Assembly (NCBI RefSeq): GCF_000373245.1
Contig: NZ_KB890739.1
Span: 546,300-597,097 of the forward strand
Length of the DNA: 50,798 nt
Source: Echinicola pacifica DSM 19836
GTDB taxonomy: Bacteria > Bacteroidota > Bacteroidia > Cytophagales > Cyclobacteriaceae
Reading direction: 5' to 3'
Part shown: piece by piece, positions 1-9,390 of the stretch
Position numbering within the stretch: position 1 is the first letter of the stretch
How the letters are laid out: each line of letters begins with the position of its first letter
Program-made: the position numbers and the translations under genes
The notes under the pieces: generated by a model
Seen by the model: the letters and a program-made list of their open reading frames with translations, nothing else
The model's database searches: none
Told to the model about the DNA's origin: nothing

Positions 1-141
1 CTGAGGAGTTGATGAGAGACAAATGCCTCTTTGGGGGAGTGATATCTTGTTAGATTATTTCAAAAGGGCCTAAAAATTGTTTCTTGGCCGATATAGGGAA
101 AATAGCCAGCATTAATACATCAGGATAAACAGCATAGTCAC
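1..141. other. Left-edge non-coding stretch
   Basis: No gene with a credible start lies here. The forward frame that is open from the edge closes at a TAG near base 53, so a short tail of an upstream gene cannot be excluded. The region must carry the control sequences for tamB, but I see no good match to the Bacteroidota -33/-7 promoter. Confidence 0.4.
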
Positions 142-3100
142 TTGGACAAACGAAAAATAGTACATACGATTTTTAAAATTCTCAAGATCACACTTCTGGT
201 CCTTATCGGACTAATAGTGGGGATATTGTTATTTATCCGTAGCCCATGGGGACAGGATATCGTGGTGGGAAAAGCCCTGAATTATGCCCAGTCAAAAACC
301 AATACTGAGATTAATATCGATCGGTTATTTATCACCTTTTCGGGGAATCTTCAGGTAGAAGGACTATATGTCGAGGATATGGAAGGGGATACCTTGGTGT
401 ATTCAAAATCACTGGAGACTGGAGTGAAAGTCTGGCCCCTGATCAAAGATGGCGCTATTCACCTGTCCAAGCTGGACTGGGACGGACTCGTCGCCAATGT
501 CTCCCGAAAAGAAGATACGGGTAAGTTTAACTTTGACTTTCTCACAGAAGCCTTTACCTCCGCAGATAGCACCAGCCAGACTCCTGTGGATACCACCAGC
601 CAAAGCAGCGCTATGCCGGACTTTTCTATTGGCCCAATAAATATCACTAATCTCAAGGTGAAATACCTGGACGAGGTGATGGGAATCGACACGGATGTGC
701 GCCTAGGTAAGCTATTGGTGGAGCCTAAGAATATCGATCTTAATTCCATGGGCTTTTATATTAAGAATATTGAATTTGAGAATATCCAGGCACACTATAT
801 CCAGACCAAGCCTTTTCCACCTAGTGAGGAGGATACGACGGCCTCGGTAATGCCCTTGGTGAAACTGGATCATTTTTCAATTAAGAATGTTTCCGCCTTA
901 TACCATTCTCAGCCCGATAGCCTAAAGGCAGAGCTGAGTATCGGAGATTTCTTATTGGAGCTTCCTGAGGCTGACTTGGCCAAAAATAAAATTGTTGTAA
1001 AGAATCTATTACTTTCCCAGTCGGATATCAGGCTATCTATGCCAGCTGTGAGTCAGGAAACGGCGACTTCGGGGCAGGAGGAAGAGGTAGCAGAAGCGGC
1101 ATTTGAATGGCCGGCATACGATATAGATATCCAAAAGGTACGACTTGATGAAAACCGATTTGACTTCACCTCTGGGAAGGCCGAGGTGACAGCTGGGGTG
1201 TTTGATGCGAATGCGGTTTCCTTGGATAGTATTAAGCTTCACCTGGACCAAGTGTACCTTAATTCAAAAGGGGCAGGCTTAAACCTAGTGACCTTAGGTT
1301 TTGAAGAATCCAGTGGACTGACCTTGCAGAATTTCACCTTCAATGGGCAGCTTACAGAAACAGAAGCAAAGCTAAATGACTTAATTTTGCAAACTGATCA
1401 AAACAGCCTGGAGGGTTCAGCCGCTTTGACTTATAATTCGCTACAAGCCTTTATAGACGAACCTGATAAAGCTAAATTTAAGATAGATATTCCTACCCTT
1501 AGTTTGCATCTGGAGGAGTTTATGTCACTTATGCCAGACCTGGCAGAGGATCCTTATGTTCAGACTGCTATGACTAAGCCGCTTACTGGACAACTCCATG
1601 CGGAAGGGAGCTTAGCGGATTTACGTCTCGGAAATAATGAAATATACTGGGGCAAAAACACCTATGTTCATGTCCAGGGAGCCCTCAAGAATGTGAGTCA
1701 GCCAGATCAGATGAGCATGGATATAAGTACGTTTACTTTCCATTCATTACGTGAAGATCTATTGGGTTTTGTGGATGAAAAAGCGATGGGCATACGTATT
1801 CCGGATACACTAAATCTCGAGGGCAATGTGCAGGGTAAGCTCGATGACCTAAATGCGCAGGCGTTACTGACCAGTAGCCAAGGAACGATAGATGTAAAAG
1901 CGGCTTACCAAAATACGGCGGAGATGGCCTTTGATATTAATCTGGAAGCCTCTCAGCTGGCACTGGGAGAGATACTTCCCGGGATGGGCTTAGGTGATCT
2001 GTCCGTGAGTTTACAATCCAAAGGTCAGGGGGAATCCCTAGAGAGCCTAGATGCGACCTTGAGCTCAGATTTTGGCGAGCTATCTTATAATGGCTATGAC
2101 CTGTCTGGGCTGGAGCTTTCCGGGGAACTCACCTCAGGAAAGGGAAATGTATTATTGTCCTTTGTGGATGAAAATGTGGATATGGACCTCAAGGCTGATT
2201 TGGTTTTAGACTCTACAGCAAATCACTATACAGCATTTTTGGATCTGAGAGGAGCTAATTTGCAGGCGCTGGGCATTACCCAGAAAGACATTAGAGCCAG
2301 ACTGGAGCTGAAGGCGGATTTTGAGGGTGACCCCGAAGAATTTGAGCTGAGTACCAGCATCACGGAAGGAATGGTGGTCTATGATGGACGAAGTTATCCT
2401 TTGGGAGAATTTGACCTGAAGGCTTTTGCTACCAATGACAGCACCAGTATGGATGTGAATAGCCTGATGCTAAATGGCTATATGCGTTCCAATACCTCTC
2501 CGCAGCATTTGGCCGAAGGCCTGACCAGACATATAGAATCATATATGAGGGACAGTGCGTCATTCCATGCGGAGAAGGACAGTTCCCATCTCCATCCTGT
2601 GAGCTTGGATTTGAATTTGGCTTTCCGCCGCGCGCCAGTCCTGGATCAGGTTTTTGTGGAAGGACTGGACCAGCTTGATTCCATAGATATTAACTTGACC
2701 TTCGATGAGGCCAAGCAAAACCTCCAGGCAAATATCCGCTTGCCCCATCTGAAATATAATGATATGGCACTGGATAGCTTGATGATAGAAGCCAACGGAG
2801 ATGGTGAAAATATGGAGCTGGCCCTTGGGTTTTCTGGCTTAGAAGCCTCTCCATTGCTCATGGGACCCACCTCGATCAATGGGAACTTTAAGCATCGTAA
2901 TCTGGAGCTTAATTTTGTTTCTTCCTACAAAAATGACACGACCTATTATATCGATGCGCTCGTACAGGCCAAGGGGGACAGTACCATCGTCAGCGTCCTT
3001 CCTGCGGGCCTTAAGGTCAATAAGAAGCCTTGGGAAACCCCGGAGTCTAACCAGTTGATCTATGCTGATAATTCCATAAAGTTTGTTGATTTCAAATTTT

Positions 3101-5169
3101 CCAATGCAAATCAGGAAGTAGCCTTCAAGAATGACCTAAGCCCAAATGCGGAAAGTCAAGCAGGCATCACCTTTACCAATTTCAATTTAGCGGCTTTACT
3201 GAGCCTGCTGAACCCCCAGGAGGCCATTGTGGATGGAAGGCTTAATGGAGACTTTGTGGTGGAGAATCCCTTTACCGCTCCAGGCTTGGTGGCTGACTTG
3301 CAGATCAAAGATCTTAAAGTGATGGATGCCGAGCTAGGAATCATGTCGCTGAAAGCGAAAAGCGTCGATGCAGGGTCTTATGATTTTGACTTGTCACTAA
3401 AGGAAAAAGCCCTGGACCTGGAAATCAAAGGTGACTATATCGCGAATGAAACGGGGGCAGAGCTGGATCTAAATATGGACCTAAAAGAGCTACAACTAAA
3501 ACTCCTAGAGTCCCTGATGCCAGAGAAGTTTGCAGAGGCTTCAGGAAGTCTGCAAGGAAATCTTTCGGTGAGTGGCACGACCCTAGAACCCCAGTATGAA
3601 GGGGACTTTAACTTTAAGGAGGGATCCCTCCTGGTGAAAATGCTAAATTCGAAATTTACTCTTCCTTCAGAATCGCTAAAAGTGGATCAAAATGGCGTTT
3701 ATCTTTCGGACTATACCTTTAAGGATGCTCAGGGGAATCTGTTCTCACTGGATGGCACCATTGGAACGGAGGATTTTACCAATATGACCTTTGATCTAAT
3801 GCTGAAGGCCGATAAGTTTCAGGTGCTCAACTCTGGCCCTGAGGACAATGATCTCTTTTATGGCAAGGCCAATATCAACGCAGATGTGAGCATCAAAGGA
3901 GATATGAATCTACCGAAGGTGGATGCCAAGCTAGTGGTAAATGAAAATACCGACCTGACTTTTGTGATTCCAGAGACGCAGCTGGAGGTGGTGGAGCGTG
4001 AAGGGGTGGTGCTCATCGTGGATCGTGATGATCCCAATGATATCCTCACTAAGCGAGCGACAGAATCGAACGAGTCGGCATTTACGGGGATGGACATCAA
4101 GGCCATCCTTAGAGTAGATCCCAAGGCGGTATTTACGGTGGTAATTGACGAAAGATCCGGAGATAACCTAATGGTGGCAGGGGAAGCAGACCTTAACCTT
4201 AATATAGAGCCTAACGGCCAAATGAATTTGTCTGGGATATATGAGCTTTCCGAAGGACACTATGAGATGAGTTTATATAGCTTGGTATCCAGGAAATTCA
4301 ATATTGTGAAAGGAAGCACGATCACTTGGAAAGGAAATCCTATGGATGCGGATCTGGCCATCACCGCTTCTTACGATGTGAAGACCTCCGCGAGTGACCT
4401 GATGGCCACTCAGATCTCTGGAGTAAGCACTGAGGTTGCCAGTCAGTATAATCAGCGCTTGCCATTCATAGTGCTGTTGAATGTAGAAGGAGACCTGATC
4501 AAGCCACAGATTTTCTTCAAACTGGATATGCCGGAAGATGAGCAGGGGGCACTTGGCGGGAATGTGTACACCAGGCTGCAGCAGATCAACGAAGAAGAAG
4601 GAGAGCTGAATAGACAGGTATTTTCGCTGCTTGTGTTGCAAAAATTTATGCCTTCCACAGGTGGTGATGGGTCTGGAAGTGCTACCTCCTCCATCGCTAG
4701 GTCCAGTGTGAGCCAGATGCTTTCCAGCCAAATGAATGCTTTGTCTAATAACGTTCTTGGAAACAGTGGCTTCGAGTTGAATTTTGATTTGGATAGTTAT
4801 TCCGATTATACAGGAGATAAAACGGAGCTGAATGTAAGTGCTCAGAAACGCCTGTTTGATGATCGACTGGTGGTGCAGGTGGGTAGCCAGATGGAGCTGG
4901 AGAGCTCTTCTCAGGAATCCCAAAATACCGGCGGGGTCTTTGGGAATGTCAATATCGAATATCTGCTTACAGAAAACGGTCGATACCGAGTTCGAGGTTT
5001 TAGGAAAAATGAATTTGAAAGCATTATTGACGGTCAGGTGATTGTCACGGGTGTAGCATTTATCCTTAATAGGGAATTTAATAAGTTTAGGAATTTCTGG
5101 AAAAGCGAGGAAAAGATCCAAAAGGAAAATCAGCAAGGGAAGGAAGTAAAGGAGGAACAGCAGAAATAG
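142..5169 (+). CDS. tamB: TamB-like translocation and assembly module protein
   Basis: Very large inner-membrane-anchored protein (1675 aa) of the TamB/AsmA-like family, which spans the periplasm and works with a TamA-type outer-membrane barrel in envelope biogenesis and probably lipid transport. Seen: a basic N-terminus followed by one membrane anchor (about residues 13-32) and the family-typical RSPWGQ segment just after it; then more than 1000 residues of repetitive beta-strand-rich sequence; then a C-terminal DUF490/TamB domain (roughly 1200-1640) with a very charged tail. The start is a TTG: the frame has an upstream stop at 103-105, and no ATG occurs before residue 79, which would delete the anchor. 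It ends 10 bases before tamL, implying one operon. Length is normal for Bacteroidota TamB. Family assignment is firm; substrate is unknown. Confidence 0.9.
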   Translation: MDKRKIVHTIFKILKITLLVLIGLIVGILLFIRSPWGQDIVVGKALNYAQSKTNTEINIDRLFITFSGNLQVEGLYVEDMEGDTLVYSKSLETGVKVWPLIKDGAIHLSKLDWDGLVANVSRKEDTGKFNFDFLTEAFTSADSTSQTPVDTTSQSSAMPDFSIGPINITNLKVKYLDEVMGIDTDVRLGKLLVEPKNIDLNSMGFYIKNIEFENIQAHYIQTKPFPPSEEDTTASVMPLVKLDHFSIKNVSALYHSQPDSLKAELSIGDFLLELPEADLAKNKIVVKNLLLSQSDIRLSMPAVSQETATSGQEEEVAEAAFEWPAYDIDIQKVRLDENRFDFTSGKAEVTAGVFDANAVSLDSIKLHLDQVYLNSKGAGLNLVTLGFEESSGLTLQNFTFNGQLTETEAKLNDLILQTDQNSLEGSAALTYNSLQAFIDEPDKAKFKIDIPTLSLHLEEFMSLMPDLAEDPYVQTAMTKPLTGQLHAEGSLADLRLGNNEIYWGKNTYVHVQGALKNVSQPDQMSMDISTFTFHSLREDLLGFVDEKAMGIRIPDTLNLEGNVQGKLDDLNAQALLTSSQGTIDVKAAYQNTAEMAFDINLEASQLALGEILPGMGLGDLSVSLQSKGQGESLESLDATLSSDFGELSYNGYDLSGLELSGELTSGKGNVLLSFVDENVDMDLKADLVLDSTANHYTAFLDLRGANLQALGITQKDIRARLELKADFEGDPEEFELSTSITEGMVVYDGRSYPLGEFDLKAFATNDSTSMDVNSLMLNGYMRSNTSPQHLAEGLTRHIESYMRDSASFHAEKDSSHLHPVSLDLNLAFRRAPVLDQVFVEGLDQLDSIDINLTFDEAKQNLQANIRLPHLKYNDMALDSLMIEANGDGENMELALGFSGLEASPLLMGPTSINGNFKHRNLELNFVSSYKNDTTYYIDALVQAKGDSTIVSVLPAGLKVNKKPWETPESNQLIYADNSIKFVDFKFSNANQEVAFKNDLSPNAESQAGITFTNFNLAALLSLLNPQEAIVDGRLNGDFVVENPFTAPGLVADLQIKDLKVMDAELGIMSLKAKSVDAGSYDFDLSLKEKALDLEIKGDYIANETGAELDLNMDLKELQLKLLESLMPEKFAEASGSLQGNLSVSGTTLEPQYEGDFNFKEGSLLVKMLNSKFTLPSESLKVDQNGVYLSDYTFKDAQGNLFSLDGTIGTEDFTNMTFDLMLKADKFQVLNSGPEDNDLFYGKANINADVSIKGDMNLPKVDAKLVVNENTDLTFVIPETQLEVVEREGVVLIVDRDDPNDILTKRATESNESAFTGMDIKAILRVDPKAVFTVVIDERSGDNLMVAGEADLNLNIEPNGQMNLSGIYELSEGHYEMSLYSLVSRKFNIVKGSTITWKGNPMDADLAITASYDVKTSASDLMATQISGVSTEVASQYNQRLPFIVLLNVEGDLIKPQIFFKLDMPEDEQGALGGNVYTRLQQINEEEGELNRQVFSLLVLQKFMPSTGGDGSGSATSSIARSSVSQMLSSQMNALSNNVLGNSGFELNFDLDSYSDYTGDKTELNVSAQKRLFDDRLVVQVGSQMELESSSQESQNTGGVFGNVNIEYLLTENGRYRVRGFRKNEFESIIDGQVIVTGVAFILNREFNKFRNFWKSEEKIQKENQQGKEVKEEQQK

Positions 5170-5179
5170 TCAAAAATTT

Positions 5180-7483
5180 ATGGGTAAAGGGAGACATATA
5201 TTGGTTTTATCACTGGTTTTTTTGCTGGGAGCCTGTGGCGTGAAGAAATTCATCCCGGAAGGGGAGCAGCTATACACCGGTGCGGAGCTTACTGTAAATT
5301 CTGAAGATAAAAAGAATGTAAGCAGCAAAACGCTGAAAATCATTGATAGCAGGCTGGAAGAGATGATCCGGCCAGAGCCCAACAGTACTTTTTTAGGGAT
5401 GAGGGTAGGTTTATGGGCCCACTATAAGGGCACCAAGGAAAAACCTGGTTTCATCAATAAATTCATGAATAAGAAATTTGGCGAGGAGCCAGTATATTTC
5501 AGTCAGGTAGATCAAAATAAAACCGAGGAGCTCATCCTTAATCGTCTGGAAAATAATGGCTTCTTCTACACCACCGTAAATCATGAAAATGAGGTGGACG
5601 AGAAATTTGCAAGCGTAAACTATACCGCCGAGGTCAGCAGACCTTATAAGCTAGGTAAATTGCAGTTGGAGGTGGATTCCCTTCCAATAAAAGAGGAGAT
5701 AGAGGACATTCTCAAGGAAACAGAGCTGAAAGAAGGCGTAAGATTTGAACTCGATGCCTTCAAGAAAGAAAGGACACGCATCGATGATGAACTGAAATTG
5801 AGAGGGTTTTATAATTTCAATGCCGACTTTTTGATTTTTGAGGCCGATACCAATAATTATGAGGAGCGAACTTTTGACCTGTATTTGAGGCTGAAGAATG
5901 GTACCCCAAAGAAATCAGTGGTGGCTTATGAAGTAGGCGCTGTCAATGTCTATCCAAATTATTCTGTGGAGGAGAAGTCACAGGCTCAGGACACGACTGA
6001 GCTAAATAGCATACATTATATTCAGGATGATATCCAGTTTAGACCCGAGCTGTTGGAAAAGTATATTTTGATCCGGGAGGGGCAAAATTATAGTTCTAAA
6101 TTATCGAGATTGACCACCAATAGATTGTCGTCCATCGGGAATTACCGGTATGTAAATCTCAGGTATGATGAGCCTGATACCACCTTCATCGGGCAGACCA
6201 ATCCGCTGGATGCGAGTATTTACCTATCGCCACTTAAGAAGCGAACGGTCCGCCTGGAGCTGCAGGGATTGTCCAAATCAAATAATTTTATTGGTCCATC
6301 AGTATTGGTAAGTTACCGTAATAGAAATTTATTCAAGGGAGGGGAGACGATGAATCTCTCCGCCAATTTTGGCTATGAAACGCAGATAGCAGGTGGAGGA
6401 AGGACCGGTTTGAGCACCTATGAGTTTGGGCTTTCGGCGGATTTGATCTTTCCTAGGGTGATATTCCCCTCCAATGTGGATGAGAAATTCAGCTACTCCG
6501 TTCCCAAGACCAAGATCAGCCTAGGTGGTGAATCGATCAATAGAATCGGTCTGTACCGTCTAAATAATGTGACGACAAGCTATGGTTATTATTGGAATGC
6601 CAACCGATATGTTTATCATGAGTTCAACCCGGTGAGTTTGAGTGTGGTAAGTTTATCTGATGTGAGTCCGGATTTTGAGGCTATTTTAGATGATAACCCT
6701 TTCTTACGGAAGAGTTTTGAGCAGCAGTTTATAGCGGGGATGAATTATACTTTTCACTATAATCAGCTAGGGGATGAGTTCAGGACGCATAAAATTTTTG
6801 CCGGAGCCTCGCTGGATATGGCGGGCAACTTGCTTGGCCTGGTAGATGGTGAAGGTTCTGTGGAGAATCCGAATAAGATTTTTGGTTTGGAATATGCGCA
6901 GTTTGTTCGAGGAGATTTAGATTTTAGATATCATATCAAATTAGGAGAGGACAAGGTTTTGGCCACTAGGCTTTTTGGTGGTCTTGGTATACCTTACGGA
7001 AACTCCATTTCACTGCCGTATATCAAGCAGTATTCTTCTGGAGGGCCTAATAGTGTGCGGGCTTTTAGGATTCGTTCCCTGGGACCGGGTACTTATCAGC
7101 CGGATTCTGTGGATAATCAATCCTATTTTGAGCAAACGGGGGATATTAAGATTGAGGGAAATATTGAGTACCGCTTTCCACTAGTTCCTTATCTCAAAGG
7201 AGCGGTGTTTGTGGATGCAGGTAACGTATGGCTGATGAACGATAACGAAGCCTTGCCAGGAGGGGAGTTTTCTAGCTCTTGGTTGCGCGAGTTAGGGGTC
7301 GGTACAGGAGTGGGCCTGAGGATCGATATTGAGTTTTTTGTGATTCGATTTGATTTTGCCACACCGCTACGGAAGCCTTGGCTGCCCGAGGGTGAACGTT
7401 GGCAGAAAAACTACAATATCTTTGATAGGGACTGGAGAAGGGAAAACTTCATCTTTAACTTTGCCATCGGCTATCCATTCTAA
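5180..7483 (+). CDS. tamL: TamL, lipoprotein-type TamA/BamA-family outer-membrane protein
   Basis: Outer-membrane 16-strand-barrel protein of the Omp85 family (767 aa), partner of TamB. Seen: a lipoprotein signal ending LLGAC with the lipidated Cys at residue 19; POTRA-like periplasmic region to about residue 380; then a barrel region carrying the Omp85-type motif SVRAFRIRSLGPG (about residue 625), matching the VRGF/Y motif of the substrate loop, and a C-terminal aromatic residue (ending GYPF). The lipid-anchored TamA variant is called TamL and is known chiefly from Bacteroidota and relatives. The ATG at 5180 gives a perfect lipoprotein signal and sits 10 bases after tamB. A bidirectional terminator lies about 240 bases downstream. 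Confidence 0.88.
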   Translation: MGKGRHILVLSLVFLLGACGVKKFIPEGEQLYTGAELTVNSEDKKNVSSKTLKIIDSRLEEMIRPEPNSTFLGMRVGLWAHYKGTKEKPGFINKFMNKKFGEEPVYFSQVDQNKTEELILNRLENNGFFYTTVNHENEVDEKFASVNYTAEVSRPYKLGKLQLEVDSLPIKEEIEDILKETELKEGVRFELDAFKKERTRIDDELKLRGFYNFNADFLIFEADTNNYEERTFDLYLRLKNGTPKKSVVAYEVGAVNVYPNYSVEEKSQAQDTTELNSIHYIQDDIQFRPELLEKYILIREGQNYSSKLSRLTTNRLSSIGNYRYVNLRYDEPDTTFIGQTNPLDASIYLSPLKKRTVRLELQGLSKSNNFIGPSVLVSYRNRNLFKGGETMNLSANFGYETQIAGGGRTGLSTYEFGLSADLIFPRVIFPSNVDEKFSYSVPKTKISLGGESINRIGLYRLNNVTTSYGYYWNANRYVYHEFNPVSLSVVSLSDVSPDFEAILDDNPFLRKSFEQQFIAGMNYTFHYNQLGDEFRTHKIFAGASLDMAGNLLGLVDGEGSVENPNKIFGLEYAQFVRGDLDFRYHIKLGEDKVLATRLFGGLGIPYGNSISLPYIKQYSSGGPNSVRAFRIRSLGPGTYQPDSVDNQSYFEQTGDIKIEGNIEYRFPLVPYLKGAVFVDAGNVWLMNDNEALPGGEFSSSWLRELGVGTGVGLRIDIEFFVIRFDFATPLRKPWLPEGERWQKNYNIFDRDWRRENFIFNFAIGYPF

Positions 7484-7784
7484 CAGTTGTAAGCACCGAG
7501 CCTCGCCTGCCGACCAATCTGTCTGAAAGGTATAGAGACTAGCATGCTGAATCCCTCTGATCTGAGCTTTTATTGGAAATTTCAGGAATGAAGGCTTATT
7601 GATAATTGCGTATATTTTTATAATCAGGACTGATCAAAGTCCCTGTAGATTGCTATCTATTAAGGGCTTTAGAATGGTTTGCTCCCTAATATCAGGATCA
7701 ATAAATAGGTGGTATAAAAAAAAAATCCCAAGGATTGCCTTGGGATTTTGGTGCTTTTTAGGGCATATAATGGTGTTTATATTC
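7484..7784. other. Convergent intergenic region tamL/pfkA
   Basis: About 300 bases between convergent genes. The only supported element is the hairpin at 7722-7749 described separately. Short open frames here lack any recognisable protein character. Confidence 0.5.
7722..7749 (-). terminator. Bidirectional intrinsic terminator, tamL/pfkA
   Basis: Perfect 12-base-pair stem (7722-7733 with 7738-7749) around an ATTG loop. The A run at 7716-7725 becomes a U run for minus-strand transcripts, so it mainly serves pfkA; the T run on the other side lets it also stop tamL transcripts. Confidence 0.8.
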
Positions 7785-8771
7785 TTAGGTAGAAAGGATT
7801 TTAGCGACTCTGAAGTCTTCCTCGTCCACTTCCTTATCATCTACAATAGCTCTTTTGATAGGGGTATAGACCACTTTATTATTGATCACCCCGGCCATCA
7901 CGTCACATTTACCTTGCATCAGGCCTTCCACTGCTGCCACGCCTAGCTTACTGGCCAGTACACGGTCATAGGATGTAGGGGACCCGCCACGTTGTAAGTG
8001 GCCAAGGATGGTTACTTTGATATCGTAATTTGGAAGGTATTTCTTTACCTTCTTAGAAATCTCGAGAGCTCCACCACTTTTGCCGCCTTCAGCTACAATA
8101 ACGACGTTAGCTTGCTTATTGGCTTTGGCACGGGTATTCAGGCGCTCGATGAGGTTTTCTACGGGCATCTTCTTCTCAGGAATGAGGGTGGCTGCAGCAG
8201 CACTGCCTATCCCTGCATTGATCGCAATGAATCCAGAATCACGGCCCATCACTTCCACGAAAAACAGTCGGTCATGAGAAGTCGCCGTATCCCTGATCTT
8301 ATCGATCGCTTCAATAGCGGTATTACAGGCAGTGTCAAAACCGATAGTATTGTCTGTTCCTGCCAGGTCATTGTCAATGGTGCCCGGGAGGCCAATCGCT
8401 GGAATGCCATATTCTTTATAGAATAAGTGGGCACCAGTAAGGGAACCGTCCCCGCCAATTACGACTAAGCCATCAATATTATGTTTTAGAAGGTTTTCAT
8501 AGGCCTTTTGACGGCCTTCGGCAGTACGGAACTCCGCACTTCGGGCAGACTTCAGAAAAGTGCCCCCGCGCTCGAGAATGTATCCGATATCATGACTGTC
8601 CAATTTACGGATGTCATCCTGGATCATTCCTTCATATCCACGGTAGATCCCAAAAACTTCTAAGTTATAGTAAAATGCACAACGAACTACCGCTCTGATG
8701 GCGGCGTTCATTCCTGGAGCATCTCCCCCTGAGGTCAATACACCGATCTTCTTTATCGTCTTACTCTCCAT
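7785..8771 (-). CDS. pfkA: ATP-dependent 6-phosphofructokinase
   Basis: Cytosolic glycolytic enzyme (328 aa) phosphorylating fructose 6-phosphate to fructose 1,6-bisphosphate. Seen: TSGGDAPGMNAAIR at residues 13-26 (ATP site), GGDGS at 106-110 and PGTIDND at 129-135, where Asp133 corresponds to the catalytic Asp127 of E. coli PfkA. Gly109 and Gly130 are the residues typical of ATP-using enzymes; PPi-dependent enzymes carry Asp and Lys there. I place the start at the ATG (8771), not at an in-frame TTG six bases upstream. Either way it overlaps the end of mgsA (by 11 bases from the ATG), indicating translational coupling. Followed by a strong terminator. Length is normal for the family. Confidence 0.95.
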   Translation of the reverse strand: MESKTIKKIGVLTSGGDAPGMNAAIRAVVRCAFYYNLEVFGIYRGYEGMIQDDIRKLDSHDIGYILERGGTFLKSARSAEFRTAEGRQKAYENLLKHNIDGLVVIGGDGSLTGAHLFYKEYGIPAIGLPGTIDNDLAGTDNTIGFDTACNTAIEAIDKIRDTATSHDRLFFVEVMGRDSGFIAINAGIGSAAAATLIPEKKMPVENLIERLNTRAKANKQANVVIVAEGGKSGGALEISKKVKKYLPNYDIKVTILGHLQRGGSPTSYDRVLASKLGVAAVEGLMQGKCDVMAGVINNKVVYTPIKRAIVDDKEVDEEDFRVAKILST

Positions 8772-9147
8772 TTGCAAAATCGGTTGTTATTTGTTTGAAC
8801 ATCAGTTTAGCGGAAGCCAGATTGGTGGCCAAAGGAATATTATGTACGTCACAGATCCGCATAAGCATCTGCACGTCTGGTTCATGGGGATGTTTGTCGA
8901 GTGGGTCGCGGAAGAATATTACTAGGTCTAGTTTCTTCTCTGCAGCCATAGCGGCAATCTGCGCGTCTCCACCGTATGGGCCTGACATCAGTTTCTCTAC
9001 CTCAAACCCCGCCCGCTCAATATGTGAACCGGTGGTGCCGGTGGCAAATAGTCGTATGTCAGCGCCTAGCAATCGGTCTTTGAAGCCACTCAGAAAGTGA
9101 ACCATGTCAGCTTTTTTGCCATCATGGGCGATTAAGGCAATTCTCAT
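8761..9147 (-). CDS. mgsA: Methylglyoxal synthase
   Basis: Converts dihydroxyacetone phosphate to methylglyoxal and phosphate, an overflow bypass of lower glycolysis (128 aa, cytosolic). Seen: AHDGKK at residues 7-12, ATGTTG phosphate-binding loop at 35-40, GPYGGDAQ with the catalytic Asp61 (E. coli Asp71), FFRDPL at 78-83, and PHEPD at 87-91 whose His88 and Asp91 match E. coli His98 and Asp101. Shorter than the 152-residue E. coli enzyme, mainly at the C-terminus, as in many Bacteroidota and Firmicutes. First gene of a two-gene operon with pfkA, whose start lies inside its last codons. Confidence 0.95.
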   Translation of the reverse strand: MRIALIAHDGKKADMVHFLSGFKDRLLGADIRLFATGTTGSHIERAGFEVEKLMSGPYGGDAQIAAMAAEKKLDLVIFFRDPLDKHPHEPDVQMLMRICDVHNIPLATNLASAKLMFKQITTDFANGE

Positions 9148-9390
9148 TTTCTTGTGTTTAATAGGTTGAAGGCCTAAAGTTATAAAAAATTATCGTTATC
9201 CTCATTCCTATTCATCTACCTATTTCGTCCAAATAGTCAGATACTTTACTCGGGCTTTGGCCCAATAGGAATAATAGTAATTTTCTGGAAAAATCATATC
9301 GGACGTACCGCTTGATTTCATATGTAATATAACTTGTTTTAGGTACTCAATAATGTAAATTACTCATTAATTATAAGGAGGGCTTTAGGT

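Noticed and set aside
4273-5136. 287-residue open frame antisense to the end of tamB
   Set aside because: No start context, odd composition with many Ile/His and Cys, and it lies fully opposite a strongly conserved TamB C-terminal domain. It is a shadow of that reading frame.
7108-7116. Perfect DnaA box (inverted) inside tamL
   Set aside because: Single site within a coding region; about 0.4 such 9-mers are expected by chance in this window.
7599-7946. 115-residue plus-strand frame overlapping the pfkA end
   Set aside because: It runs through the terminator and opposite pfkA; sequence looks non-coding.
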